Positions 6,871 to 14,417 of a stretch of 28,738 nt of DNA are shown in pieces. The stretch is from Lachnospiraceae bacterium. GTDB lineage: Bacteria; Bacillota_A; Clostridia; Lachnospirales; Lachnospiraceae. The translations under genes were made by a program, and so were the position numbers. A model generated the notes under the pieces. The model was not told the DNA's origin, did not search any database, and saw nothing but the letters and a program-made list of their open reading frames with translations. How positions within the stretch are numbered: the first letter of the stretch is position 1; every line of letters begins with the position of its first letter. The DNA lies in contig JAEEXJ010000034.1 of NCBI GenBank assembly GCA_016291475.1, forward strand, positions 1 to 28,738, read 5' to 3'.

Positions 6871-8379
6871 ATGGTTACCAACGACGAAGGAATAGTACGG
6901 TTTAAACATACGATAATGGAAGAGGTTTGCCGCCTTGCATGGGATAATAATCTTAATGAGGATACCAAGGCAGCTCTTGTTAATAAGATAATCCCCGGCC
7001 CCAAGCCGCTTTTCAGATGCTGCATTTATAAAGAGCGTGAGATTGTCAGAGAGAGGATACGTCTTGCCTGCGGAATGGATACTTCGGATAATCAGGGTTC
7101 CAATAATATCGTGCAGGTAATTCATTCCGCATGCGACGAGTGCCCTATTTCAGCATATTCAGTAACGGATAACTGCAGATTTTGCCTTGGAAAAGCATGT
7201 ATCAATTCCTGTAAATTCGGTGCGATCTCACCCGGTGATGTAAGGATGCATATCGATCCCGCGAAGTGTAAGGAATGCGGTATGTGTGCAAAGGCATGCC
7301 CCTACGGTGCGATAGTGCATCTTGAAAGACCCTGTAAGAAGGTTTGCCCCGTCGGAGCGATTACTTACGATGAAAACGGCATTTGTAAGATAGACGAAGA
7401 TAAATGTATCAATTGCGGACATTGTATCCACAGCTGTCCATTCGGAGCCATCGGATCCAAGACTTACCTGGTTCCCATAATTCAGGATATTCTGGCAGGT
7501 AAGGAAGTTATAGCCATGGTTGCTCCTGCGATTGAAGGTCAGTTCGGCGCGGATATTGATATGGCATCCATTAAAGCGACACTTCTGAAACTCGGTTTTT
7601 CCGACATGATAGAAGTAGGTCTCGGCGGAGACATGACGGCAGCGTTTGAATCCTATGAATGGAGCGAAGCCCGTAAAGATGGCAGAAAGATGACCACATC
7701 CTGCTGTCCTGCTTTTATAAACATGCTGAGAAAGCATTTCCCGGATCAGTATCGTGACAATAAATCCACCACGGTATCTCCCATGTGTGCGATCTCCAGA
7801 TACCTTAAGCTTACACATCCAGGATGTACCACGGTATTTATCGGTCCCTGCATAGCTAAGAAGGCAGAAGCACAGGAACCCAATATTCCCGATAATGCGG
7901 ATTACGTAATTACTTTCGGAGAGTTCAGAGCCCTTCTTCGTTCAAGAGATATAAAGCTTGAACATGTGGACGGTGAGTATCAGATGGCGTCTTCCTTCGG
8001 TAAGAAATTTGCATCGGGAGGCGGCGTTGCAGGCGCGGTTATAGAATGCATGCAGGAAAGAGGAGAGGATACTTCCGATATTAAACTTCTTAAGGTTGCC
8101 GGCGGAGCCGAGTGTAAAAAGGCTCTTCTTATGCTCAAAGCGGGAAGGCTTGAAGAAGATTTCATAGAAGGAATGGTATGCCCCGGAGGATGCGTAGGCG
8201 GACCTTCCAAGCATATGACGGAGATTGAGATAACCAAGGCAAGAAATGAACTTCTGTCCAAAGCGGATGACAGAAAGATCCTTGATAATCTTAAGGATTA
8301 TCCCATGGATAAGTTTTCCATGAACAGGCACGGGCACATGAATCCCGAACTTGTGGAGAAGGTTTTTCCCGGAAAATAA
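6871..8379 (+). CDS. Monomeric [FeFe] hydrogenase, group B1/B3 type
   Basis: The N-terminal third carries cysteine clusters typical of several [4Fe-4S] centres: CRFCLGKACINSC, CKECGMCAKACPYGAI and CINCGHCIHSCPFGAI. The C-terminal part has the three H-cluster motifs in group B form: TSCCPAF at residues 276-282, GPCIAKK at 325-331 and CPGGCVGGP at 437-445. Together with the N-terminal sequence VRFKHTIMEEVCRLAW these match the family described as [FeFe] hydrogenase group B. Such enzymes are thought to interconvert protons, electrons and H2 using ferredoxin; physiology is less studied than for group A. I start at ATG 6871 after CAGAGGGCTGAT, giving 502 residues; upstream codons overlap the promoter. 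No maturase (hydEFG) or partner subunit lies beside it. Confidence 0.88.
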   Translation: MVTNDEGIVRFKHTIMEEVCRLAWDNNLNEDTKAALVNKIIPGPKPLFRCCIYKEREIVRERIRLACGMDTSDNQGSNNIVQVIHSACDECPISAYSVTDNCRFCLGKACINSCKFGAISPGDVRMHIDPAKCKECGMCAKACPYGAIVHLERPCKKVCPVGAITYDENGICKIDEDKCINCGHCIHSCPFGAIGSKTYLVPIIQDILAGKEVIAMVAPAIEGQFGADIDMASIKATLLKLGFSDMIEVGLGGDMTAAFESYEWSEARKDGRKMTTSCCPAFINMLRKHFPDQYRDNKSTTVSPMCAISRYLKLTHPGCTTVFIGPCIAKKAEAQEPNIPDNADYVITFGEFRALLRSRDIKLEHVDGEYQMASSFGKKFASGGGVAGAVIECMQERGEDTSDIKLLKVAGGAECKKALLMLKAGRLEEDFIEGMVCPGGCVGGPSKHMTEIEITKARNELLSKADDRKILDNLKDYPMDKFSMNRHGHMNPELVEKVFPGK

Positions 8380-8406
8380 AAAGTGGAAATATAGCTGTCT
8401 TTCATG

Positions 8407-8412
8407 TATAAT
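8407..8412 (+). promoter_or_regulatory. -10 box of the tRNA-Gly promoter
   Basis: TATAAT at 8407-8412 lies 12 bases before the tRNA 5' end, with a weak -35 (TGGAAA, 8384-8389) at 17 bp spacing. No terminator separates the hydrogenase gene from it. Confidence 0.6.
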
Positions 8413-8423
8413 ACAGCTTGTTT

Positions 8424-8494
8424 GCAGCCGTAGTATATCGGTAGTACGTCAGCTTCCCAAGCTGAAGAGGCGGGTTCGACTCCCGTCAGCTGCT
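8424..8494 (+). tRNA. tRNA-Gly (anticodon CCC)
   Basis: A full cloverleaf can be drawn: acceptor GCAGCCG with CAGCTGC (one C-A mismatch at 6:67), D stem GTAT/GTAC, anticodon stem TCAGC/GCTGA with loop TTCCCAA, T stem GCGGG/CCCGT with loop TTCGACT, and discriminator T73. Anticodon CCC reads GGG. The CCA end is not encoded. A terminator-like hairpin follows. Confidence 0.92.
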
Positions 8495-8507
8495 CTTAAG
8501 CTATTAA

Positions 8508-8537
8508 CCTCGTAAACATGGTGTTTGCGAGGCTTTA
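8508..8537 (+). terminator. Hairpin terminator after tRNA-Gly
   Basis: CCTCGTAAACA (8508-8518) pairs with TGTTTGCGAGG (8522-8532) over a 3-base loop, with one G-T pair, followed by CTTTAT. The T-run is short. The hairpin covers the upstream in-frame ATG at 8518, supporting the downstream start at 8560 for the next gene. Confidence 0.6.
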
Positions 8538-8559
8538 TAGTATAAGGGAGGGCTTTGAA

Positions 8560-9279
8560 ATGGCTAGTATGATGCAATCCAGACGTGAACAGAGGATGAT
8601 CTATAATCCCGAGGACACATTACTTGATGACAGAACCTACAATATGGCTCTGGGCGGATCGGTTATGTACGGTCTTATCCTTAATATCATTATTTGCGTA
8701 ACACTGGGAAACAGACTTACGTTTGCTGTATATAGGAATCCCTTGGTAGCACTTTATCTGATCATTGGATATGTGGTATGCGCCATAGCCGGTGTTTTCA
8801 TGTCTTCAAGATCAAAAAGTCCGGTTGTAAGCTTTATCGGATACAATCTTGTGTGTGTTCCGCTCGGACTTGTGCTTTCGCTTACCGTATCGGCATATGT
8901 AAGAGCAGGCGCGGGAAATATTGTTTTACAGGCAATCGCCTATACGGCTATATCAGCAGGATGTATGATCGTTTTATCAATAGCATTTCCGGATTTCTTT
9001 TCCGGACTCGGAAAGATCCTTTTCGGAAGCCTTATAGGACTTCTCCTTGCGGGAATAATCTCAGCGCTTTTCTTCCCCGGTGCGTATAACATAATCACAT
9101 GGATCGGTGCGCTGATATTTGCACTCTACATCGGATATGATTACTGGAGGGCACAGCAGTTCCCCAAGACGCTTGATAATGCAATCGACTGCTCACTTGA
9201 TATTTATCTCGATATCATCAATCTTTTCATCAGAATACTGAGAATCCTCGGAAGCAGAGGATCTTCCAGAAGAAGATAA
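8560..9279 (+). CDS. Bax inhibitor-1/YccA family membrane protein
   Basis: This 239-residue protein has about seven hydrophobic segments and a C-terminal signature close to the Bax inhibitor-1 (UPF0005) family: FALYIGYDYWRAQQFPKTLDNAIDCSLDIYLDIINLFIRILRILG. Family members such as YetJ of Bacillus are pH-sensitive Ca2+ leak channels; transport is therefore a family-based guess. The start is ATG 8560 after AAGGGAGGG; the in-frame ATG at 8518 sits in the tRNA terminator hairpin. It ends with a short basic tail (SRGSSRRR). It converges on the phosphodiesterase gene, with a large palindrome between. Confidence 0.82.
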   Translation: MASMMQSRREQRMIYNPEDTLLDDRTYNMALGGSVMYGLILNIIICVTLGNRLTFAVYRNPLVALYLIIGYVVCAIAGVFMSSRSKSPVVSFIGYNLVCVPLGLVLSLTVSAYVRAGAGNIVLQAIAYTAISAGCMIVLSIAFPDFFSGLGKILFGSLIGLLLAGIISALFFPGAYNIITWIGALIFALYIGYDYWRAQQFPKTLDNAIDCSLDIYLDIINLFIRILRILGSRGSSRRR

Positions 9280-9293
9280 TATAAGCGTTATAT

Positions 9294-9364
9294 ATGAAAC
9301 AGGGGGACGGTTCTGTCGTTCCACAAGATTCTTGTGGAACGACAGAACCGTCCCCCTGTTTCAT
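9294..9364. repeat. Perfect 35-bp-arm palindrome, REP-like
   Basis: Bases 9294-9328 and 9330-9364 are exact reverse complements around a single T. The core GGGGGACGGTTCTGTCG resembles the GGGGACGGTTCT repeats scattered through many bacterial genomes. A further partial unit (CGTCCCCATTGTCA) follows at 9371-9384. It lies between convergent genes and could stop transcription both ways, although no clean T-run adjoins it. Confidence 0.85.
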
Positions 9365-9390
9365 TGAAGCGTCCCCATTGTCATCTTTTT

Positions 9391-11346
9391 TTATAGTATT
9401 TCGTCGGAGATAATAAATTTTCCGCTGTCTATTGCTTTGTAGACATCTTCGAATGTCATGGGCTTTCCGTAGAAGTAACCCTGCAGTCTGCCGCAGCCTT
9501 TTTCGGTGAGGAATCTGGCTGCTTCTTCCGATTCGACGCCTTCGGTTAAAGTCTTCATGTTAAGCGAACATGCCAGATCCAGGATGGTTCCTATTATCTT
9601 GTGCGCATTTCCTTTGATCTTCTCGTTTTCAAAATTCTTGAGAAATACCATGTCAATCTTGAGCACGTCGAAGTCGTAATCTTTTAATACATTAAGCGAA
9701 GAGTATCCTGATCCGAAGTCATCAAGCCAGATACTGTAGCCCTTTTCGTGGAGCGTCTCCATTGCGCTTTGAAGCACGCCGGTTTCGTCTGTCAGGGCAC
9801 TTTCCGTGATCTCAACATGGAGATAATCTTTGGGAATCTGATATTTTTCCACGAGTTTTTCCAGCTCGGAAACGGCATCCATCAGTTCGAAATCAAGTCG
9901 TGAGAAATTAAGGGAAACAGGGAAGATCTTTTCACCGTTATCAATTTTTTCTTTTAGGTTCTTGCAAACTTTTTCGTATATACACAGATCGAGTTTGTGT
10001 ATCTGACGGGATTCTTCCAGGATCGGTATAAATGCTCCGGGTGAAAGGAAACCGAATTTTGGATCCGCCCATCTTGCAAGTGCCTCGCATCCGCACAGTT
10101 TCTTATCATCGGACCATACGACGGGCTGGTAATACACCTGTATATAATCATTGCGGATGGCTTTTTCGATGCTGTTTAGAATGTGCTGTCTGAGATTAAA
10201 TGCATCATGCATTTTTTTATCGTATTCGACATAAGTTTTATCTGCATGACGGCTTATAGAATGAACGGCATATCTTGCTCTGTCCACATCTCTTCTGGGA
10301 TCCGAATTACTGTCTTCGGGTCTGTATCCTCCGACTTTAAGCTCAAGATAAAGTTCTTCGGTGGATTCTTTTTTCAGGATTTCACGCATATGGTTAATAC
10401 GCTCTTCGAATCCGTCGATCTTAGTAAGAACCATGAAACGATCGTCCGACATTCTTCCGTATATGTCATTCTTAAAAACCTCGGAAAATCCCTGAGCCAT
10501 TTTGACAAGCAGTTCATTACCCTTGGAATATCCCATATGATCGTTATAGGTTCTGAAATTAGCTATGTTAAAAAACAGATAGATAAGTTTTGACGGATCC
10601 GATGTCTTTAAGAGAATCTCGGCTTTTTCCGCGAACTCTTTTGCATTGGGAATGCCTGTAAGATCATCTGTTTTGGATGCTTTGATAAGTTTTACGGATT
10701 TTCGTGCTTCACTGTGTCTTTGATGATATATGCTCACTACGACAGCGATAAGCGATATAAAAAATGTGGCGTAGTTGATCATGTCCGCTTCGAGAACGCC
10801 CTTATGATTGCCTTCAAGGTCCACGCCATATACATCCAGATAATTGATGTAGGTTATGCCTATAACGGACAGCATGATGATGGAAATATATGGCCGCCAT
10901 ATGAGAAGACATGCGGCATAGAGTATCATGGTGAGAAAACAGAGTATCATCCTGCCTTTTGAGAAATCGCTCTCGGACACTTTCCATCCGAAATATGTGC
11001 AGACTCCGGTAAACAATATGGTGAGACCGGTGCTTATGAATGGAGATCTTTTTATCTTATTATTGGTATAAAGGGTGGAGTATATGAGCATGAATACTCC
11101 GATGAAAAGAAGCAACCAGTAATTTTTTGAATATTTGAAAAAAAGTTCGAAGGTGGCATATTGCCCGGTCAAGACATATTTTTTGATGAAGCGGATTATC
11201 ATCCAGCTCTCAAGAACTATGATTATCAGGGCCATGAAAAATGTCGAACGGATATTGGCATCACGATGGAATGCCTTCTCGTACGGAGACATTTTTACGA
11301 ACCCGAAGAAATCTTTTATACGGTACCAAATACTTTTCTTTTCCAT
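9391..11346 (-). CDS. Membrane EAL-domain c-di-GMP phosphodiesterase with degenerate GGDEF domain
   Basis: This 651-residue protein has an N-terminal membrane part with about six hydrophobic segments (residues ~35-210), a GGDEF-type domain in which the signature is SDDRF at residues 300-304, and a complete-looking EAL domain starting around residue 390. The EAL motif is at 421-423 (CEALARW), followed by SLNFS, EITES, LDDFGSGYSSL, KIDM, TEGVES and QGYFYGKP, which carry the known metal and catalytic residues. Known of the family: EAL domains hydrolyse c-di-GMP to pGpG; a degenerate GGDEF often binds GTP and tunes activity. I start at the ATG complementary to 11344-11346, preceded by AGGGGG; a TTG five codons upstream is possible. 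It lies 38 bp downstream of the DUF3089 gene. Confidence 0.9.
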   Translation of the reverse strand: MEKKSIWYRIKDFFGFVKMSPYEKAFHRDANIRSTFFMALIIIVLESWMIIRFIKKYVLTGQYATFELFFKYSKNYWLLLFIGVFMLIYSTLYTNNKIKRSPFISTGLTILFTGVCTYFGWKVSESDFSKGRMILCFLTMILYAACLLIWRPYISIIMLSVIGITYINYLDVYGVDLEGNHKGVLEADMINYATFFISLIAVVVSIYHQRHSEARKSVKLIKASKTDDLTGIPNAKEFAEKAEILLKTSDPSKLIYLFFNIANFRTYNDHMGYSKGNELLVKMAQGFSEVFKNDIYGRMSDDRFMVLTKIDGFEERINHMREILKKESTEELYLELKVGGYRPEDSNSDPRRDVDRARYAVHSISRHADKTYVEYDKKMHDAFNLRQHILNSIEKAIRNDYIQVYYQPVVWSDDKKLCGCEALARWADPKFGFLSPGAFIPILEESRQIHKLDLCIYEKVCKNLKEKIDNGEKIFPVSLNFSRLDFELMDAVSELEKLVEKYQIPKDYLHVEITESALTDETGVLQSAMETLHEKGYSIWLDDFGSGYSSLNVLKDYDFDVLKIDMVFLKNFENEKIKGNAHKIIGTILDLACSLNMKTLTEGVESEEAARFLTEKGCGRLQGYFYGKPMTFEDVYKAIDSGKFIISDEIL

Positions 11347-11384
11347 GGTTTTCCCCCTCAATCATATATATGATCGTCCACAGA

Positions 11385-12392
11385 TTATCTGTTTTGATAT
11401 TTTTCTATTCGGTTTTTAACGTTTTCCTGAAGGTTCCTGTAGTAAAACATGTAATCATATACATGTAGCGAGCCTTGGGGAAGTGAAGGTATCGGATTCG
11501 GATATATTTCCGAATCTATGTCCGGTATCTTGATGACACCACGTTTCGCATCTATATATCCTCCGCAAAATTTCGGTATCTCTTCGGTTATGTTTCCGTC
11601 TTTATCCGTAAAACATGCACCGAGATTTAAAGAATGAGAAGCGGGAGACGGATCCGTTCTCCAGGAAAGAGGATTTATGCAGTAAGAGGTTTTTCCGGAA
11701 GGACAGATGAATGAATCACCCACGACTTCTGTTTCACAGTCAAAACATATTATGACGCCTGTGTCATTCGCACCTCTTGCCGGTTTTAACTGAGGATACT
11801 GCAATACATCTTCTTCGTTGAATGACCAGCCGATTGCATATACAGCTATCAATTGGTCATATAATTTTTCATCGTCAAAATATTCTTTGACAAGTCTCAG
11901 GCACATATCGGCACCTTGGGAAAATCCTGCAAGAACGATCGGCCTTCCGTTGTTTTCATTTTCCAGATACCATCTGAATGCATTCGAAACATCTTCGTAC
12001 GCAAGCTGCAGATATTCTTCTCTGTCGATGGAATTGAGGCTGTACACATTCATTGCGGCCTGTCTGTAGAAAGGAGCATACATTCTGCATTCGTCTTCAT
12101 AAATGCCGCGTTCCATATTCAGGGCTTCGGTAAATTTGGCAAGAAATCTTCTTTCGCCCACGGACATGTTGTGTCTGTCACCGGTGTAAACAGTCGGAGC
12201 TATAAGGAAAAGATCCGCATATTTATCATCTCCGACAGCAAAATAAGCCCAGGAATCGTGCGAGGAATAATCCGGGACACGTTCTATCCGGGCTTTAGTA
12301 ATAAGGAAGAGGGCAGTGGCGGCCGTCAGTATAAAAACCGCTATGATGATAACATCCGCGATTATCCTGTTGTTTTTATTGTTTTTAAACAT
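11385..12392 (-). CDS. DUF3089 alpha/beta-hydrolase-like protein, membrane anchored
   Basis: This 335-residue protein has an N-terminal hydrophobic anchor (residues ~9-32) and an extracytoplasmic body with the nucleophile elbow GFSQG at residues 156-160 (Ser158), preceded by RPIVLA. The pattern DLFLIAPTVYTGDRHN near the start, the catalytic-type Ser, and HVYDYMFYYRN near the C-terminus fit DUF3089, a family with the lipase/esterase fold. The substrate is unknown. Four Cys in the second half may form disulfides if the domain is outside the cell. It is the first gene of a two-gene minus-strand unit with the EAL phosphodiesterase. Confidence 0.8.
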   Translation of the reverse strand: MFKNNKNNRIIADVIIIAVFILTAATALFLITKARIERVPDYSSHDSWAYFAVGDDKYADLFLIAPTVYTGDRHNMSVGERRFLAKFTEALNMERGIYEDECRMYAPFYRQAAMNVYSLNSIDREEYLQLAYEDVSNAFRWYLENENNGRPIVLAGFSQGADMCLRLVKEYFDDEKLYDQLIAVYAIGWSFNEEDVLQYPQLKPARGANDTGVIICFDCETEVVGDSFICPSGKTSYCINPLSWRTDPSPASHSLNLGACFTDKDGNITEEIPKFCGGYIDAKRGVIKIPDIDSEIYPNPIPSLPQGSLHVYDYMFYYRNLQENVKNRIEKYQNR

Positions 12393-12431
12393 TAAATAAT
12401 GTTTTACCCCATAAGAATTGACTGTTCTTTT

Positions 12432-12459
12432 ATTATACTACACGTTATATTTTCAACAA
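12432..12459 (-). promoter_or_regulatory. Candidate promoter of the DUF3089-EAL unit
   Basis: On the minus strand TTGTTG (complement of 12454-12459) and TATAAT (complement of 12432-12437) are 16 bp apart, about 40 bp before the ATG. The -10 is consensus; the -35 is weak. Confidence 0.5.
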
Positions 12460-12470
12460 AATTCAAGATA

Positions 12471-12532
12471 TTAATTACCTTATATGACATAAAACGGAGT
12501 ATATTTAATTACGGTATATGATGTGTTATAAT
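12471..12532 (+). promoter_or_regulatory. LRR gene promoter with paired direct repeats
   Basis: An extended -10 TGTTATAAT ends at 12532, with TTTAAT (12504-12509) 17 bp upstream. Two similar 20-base stretches, at 12471-12490 and 12505-12524 (TTAATTAC..TATATGA, 16 of 20 identical), are spaced 34 bp start to start; the second overlaps the promoter. They could be binding sites for a regulator. Confidence 0.45.
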
Positions 12533-12587
12533 TATATGCTGTTCGGGCATTTTTACCCGATGAGGAGTCTGAAAAGGGATCGGTACA

Positions 12588-14198
12588 ATGAGGGGCCTGC
12601 GAAAATTTTTTGCAATTTTTCTTATGATCACGGGAATTACCGTGCTTTTGGCCGAAGGGGCGTATTACTATCTTATTAATACCCGCTTTGAATTATTCGG
12701 TCACCCCTGTGATATATACATGGAAAATCTGCTCTTCGAAGGAAGCGAGATCACCGATATTGAGACCCTTGAAAAAGGACTTGCCAAATTCGGTAATCTT
12801 AAGAGTGTAAACCTTGGTTCTTACAGACTTTATGTCGAAGATATCCCCACACTGCAGAGTCTTTTTCCCGGTGTCAGTTTTACTTATGACACCTGGATCA
12901 ATATCGAAGGTGAAGATTATCCGATTGACACGGATAAGGTGAGCCTTACGGATCATGGTTATTCCAACATAGAGACACTGATCACAAAGTTGTCATATCT
13001 GCCTTCTCTGAAGGAAGTATCTTTCGGGGAAAATCATATAACAGCAGCCGACAAGGAACGTCTTAAGGCTTTATTTCCTGCTGTTGATTTCATTGTTGTC
13101 GAACTTTACGACATTTGCGGACAGGTATATCCCGCAGATGCAACCGGAATAGATCTAAAACGTTCACGAATTATAATCAGCAATCCGATGAAGGATGAAT
13201 TATTTGAAAAACTCTCTCTTTTCCCGGATCTTGAAAGGGTTGATCTTCACGGTCAGGATCTTTCCTGGGAGGAGAGGCTTGAACTTGCACACAGATATCC
13301 GAAGGTATCCTTCGGCTGGGAGGTTGAATATAACGATGTGGTCTATGATTCCTCTGAAACGGTCGAGATCGATCTTTCGAGAAAGAGATTATCGGAAGAT
13401 GACCTTGTTACTTTAAAGGAACTTACCGAGCAGATCAGGGGACTTCAGAAACTTATCGTATGTGACTGCGGACTTGAAAATGAAGTTCTCGGAGAATTCA
13501 GAAAAGAAATCCCTACGGTTAATCTGGTATGGCGTATCCGCATGGGCAAGTGGAGTCTCAGAACGGATCAGGTTACATTCTCGGTTCTTATATATAATTA
13601 CAATTACGAAAGACTCAGATCCAAGGACATTCAGGTACTTAAGTACTGCACGGACCTGAGATGTCTTGATCTCGGTCATCAGTCCATCGTTGATATATCG
13701 GTAATAGGAGATTATCTTCCCGAACTCAGACTGCTTATCATGGCAGATAACTGGATCAATGATATTTCTCCCCTTGCAAAGTGCAAGCATCTCCATTATC
13801 TGGAACTGTTTGTGAATAACCTTACCGATATTTCTCCTCTTGCCAATCTTCATGAGCTTGTTGATGTAAACATCAGCTACAACAGGCGTCTTGCGGATAT
13901 CACGCCGCTTCTGAATTCGCCCATGATGGAGAGGATATGGCTTGAGAGCACTTCGGTATCTTCGGAAGATTTTGATCTTCTGGAAGCCACATATCCGAAT
14001 GCGAAGGTTGTAAGAGTGGTACGCGGAAGACCGTCGGTCGATCAGGGATGGAGAGACGGTTGTGCAAGATATTCTCAGATGATGGACATGTGGTTTAATA
14101 ATTATTACGGTGATGAATTTTACAAATACGATCTTCTGGCAGTCGAGTTGGGACTTCGTGACGATGAAACGGAAGAGGCCCGAAACCACCCATATTAA
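12588..14198 (+). CDS. Leucine-rich-repeat protein with N-terminal membrane anchor
   Basis: This 536-residue protein has an uncleaved-looking hydrophobic segment at residues ~8-28, so it is probably anchored with the body outside the cell. Several irregular repeats follow (for example KFGNLKSVNLGSYRL, YLPSLKEVSFGENHI, LFPDLERVDLHGQDL). From about residue 355 to 460 there are regular internalin-like LRR units of ~22 residues (LRCLDLGHQSIVDIS, LRLLIMADNWINDIS, LHYLELFVNNLTDIS). The C-terminus (GWRDGCARYSQMMDMWFNNYYG) matches no motif I know. LRRs usually bind proteins; the partner is unknown. No sortase or cell-wall-binding signal is visible. The ATG has a loosely spaced AAGGG upstream. Confidence 0.8.
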   Translation: MRGLRKFFAIFLMITGITVLLAEGAYYYLINTRFELFGHPCDIYMENLLFEGSEITDIETLEKGLAKFGNLKSVNLGSYRLYVEDIPTLQSLFPGVSFTYDTWINIEGEDYPIDTDKVSLTDHGYSNIETLITKLSYLPSLKEVSFGENHITAADKERLKALFPAVDFIVVELYDICGQVYPADATGIDLKRSRIIISNPMKDELFEKLSLFPDLERVDLHGQDLSWEERLELAHRYPKVSFGWEVEYNDVVYDSSETVEIDLSRKRLSEDDLVTLKELTEQIRGLQKLIVCDCGLENEVLGEFRKEIPTVNLVWRIRMGKWSLRTDQVTFSVLIYNYNYERLRSKDIQVLKYCTDLRCLDLGHQSIVDISVIGDYLPELRLLIMADNWINDISPLAKCKHLHYLELFVNNLTDISPLANLHELVDVNISYNRRLADITPLLNSPMMERIWLESTSVSSEDFDLLEATYPNAKVVRVVRGRPSVDQGWRDGCARYSQMMDMWFNNYYGDEFYKYDLLAVELGLRDDETEEARNHPY

Positions 14199-14247
14199 GG
14201 GCATTTTCGGGGATAAAAAACTTTTTAAAAATCTTTTCAAAATATGC

Positions 14248-14276
14248 TTGCATTTGTAATATGCCTATGATATTAT
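14248..14276 (+). promoter_or_regulatory. Promoter of tRNA-Pro
   Basis: TTGCAT (14248-14253) and TATTAT (14271-14276) are separated by 17 bp; the tRNA begins 20 bases after the -10 box. Confidence 0.7.
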
Positions 14277-14295
14277 TATCAAGCTGTTTGAAAAA

Positions 14296-14370
14296 CGGGG
14301 TGTGGCTCAGCTTGGTTAGAGCGCCGTCTTAGGGAGGCGGAGGTCGCGAGTTCGAATCCCGCCACTCCGA
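14296..14370 (+). tRNA. tRNA-Pro (anticodon AGG)
   Basis: The cloverleaf is complete: acceptor CGGGGTG with CACTCCG (C1-G72, characteristic of bacterial tRNA-Pro), D stem GCTC/GAGC, anticodon stem CCGTC/GGCGG with loop TTAGGGA, T stem GCGAG/CCCGC with one A-C mismatch, loop TTCGAAT and discriminator A73. The anticodon is AGG with G37, so position 34 is A, unusual for a bacterial proline tRNA. CCA is not encoded. Confidence 0.93.
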
Positions 14371-14377
14371 TAAAACT

Positions 14378-14412
14378 AGAACCTTCATCGATAAGATGAA
14401 GGTTCTTTTTTT
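14378..14412 (+). terminator. Intrinsic terminator of tRNA-Pro
   Basis: AGAACCTTCATC (14378-14389) pairs exactly with GATGAAGGTTCT (14395-14406) over a GATAA loop and is followed by a T-run. Confidence 0.93.
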
Positions 14413-14417
14413 GTGCT

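Noticed and set aside
8518..8559. N-terminal extension of the Bax-inhibitor-like protein
   Set aside because: The ATG at 8518 lies in the tRNA terminator hairpin; ATG 8560 has AAGGGAGGG upstream.
13413..14240. Long minus-strand ORF opposite the LRR gene (275 residues)
   Set aside because: The plus strand has clear LRR periodicity; the antisense translation has no recognisable domain and arises from open codon use in the LRR units.
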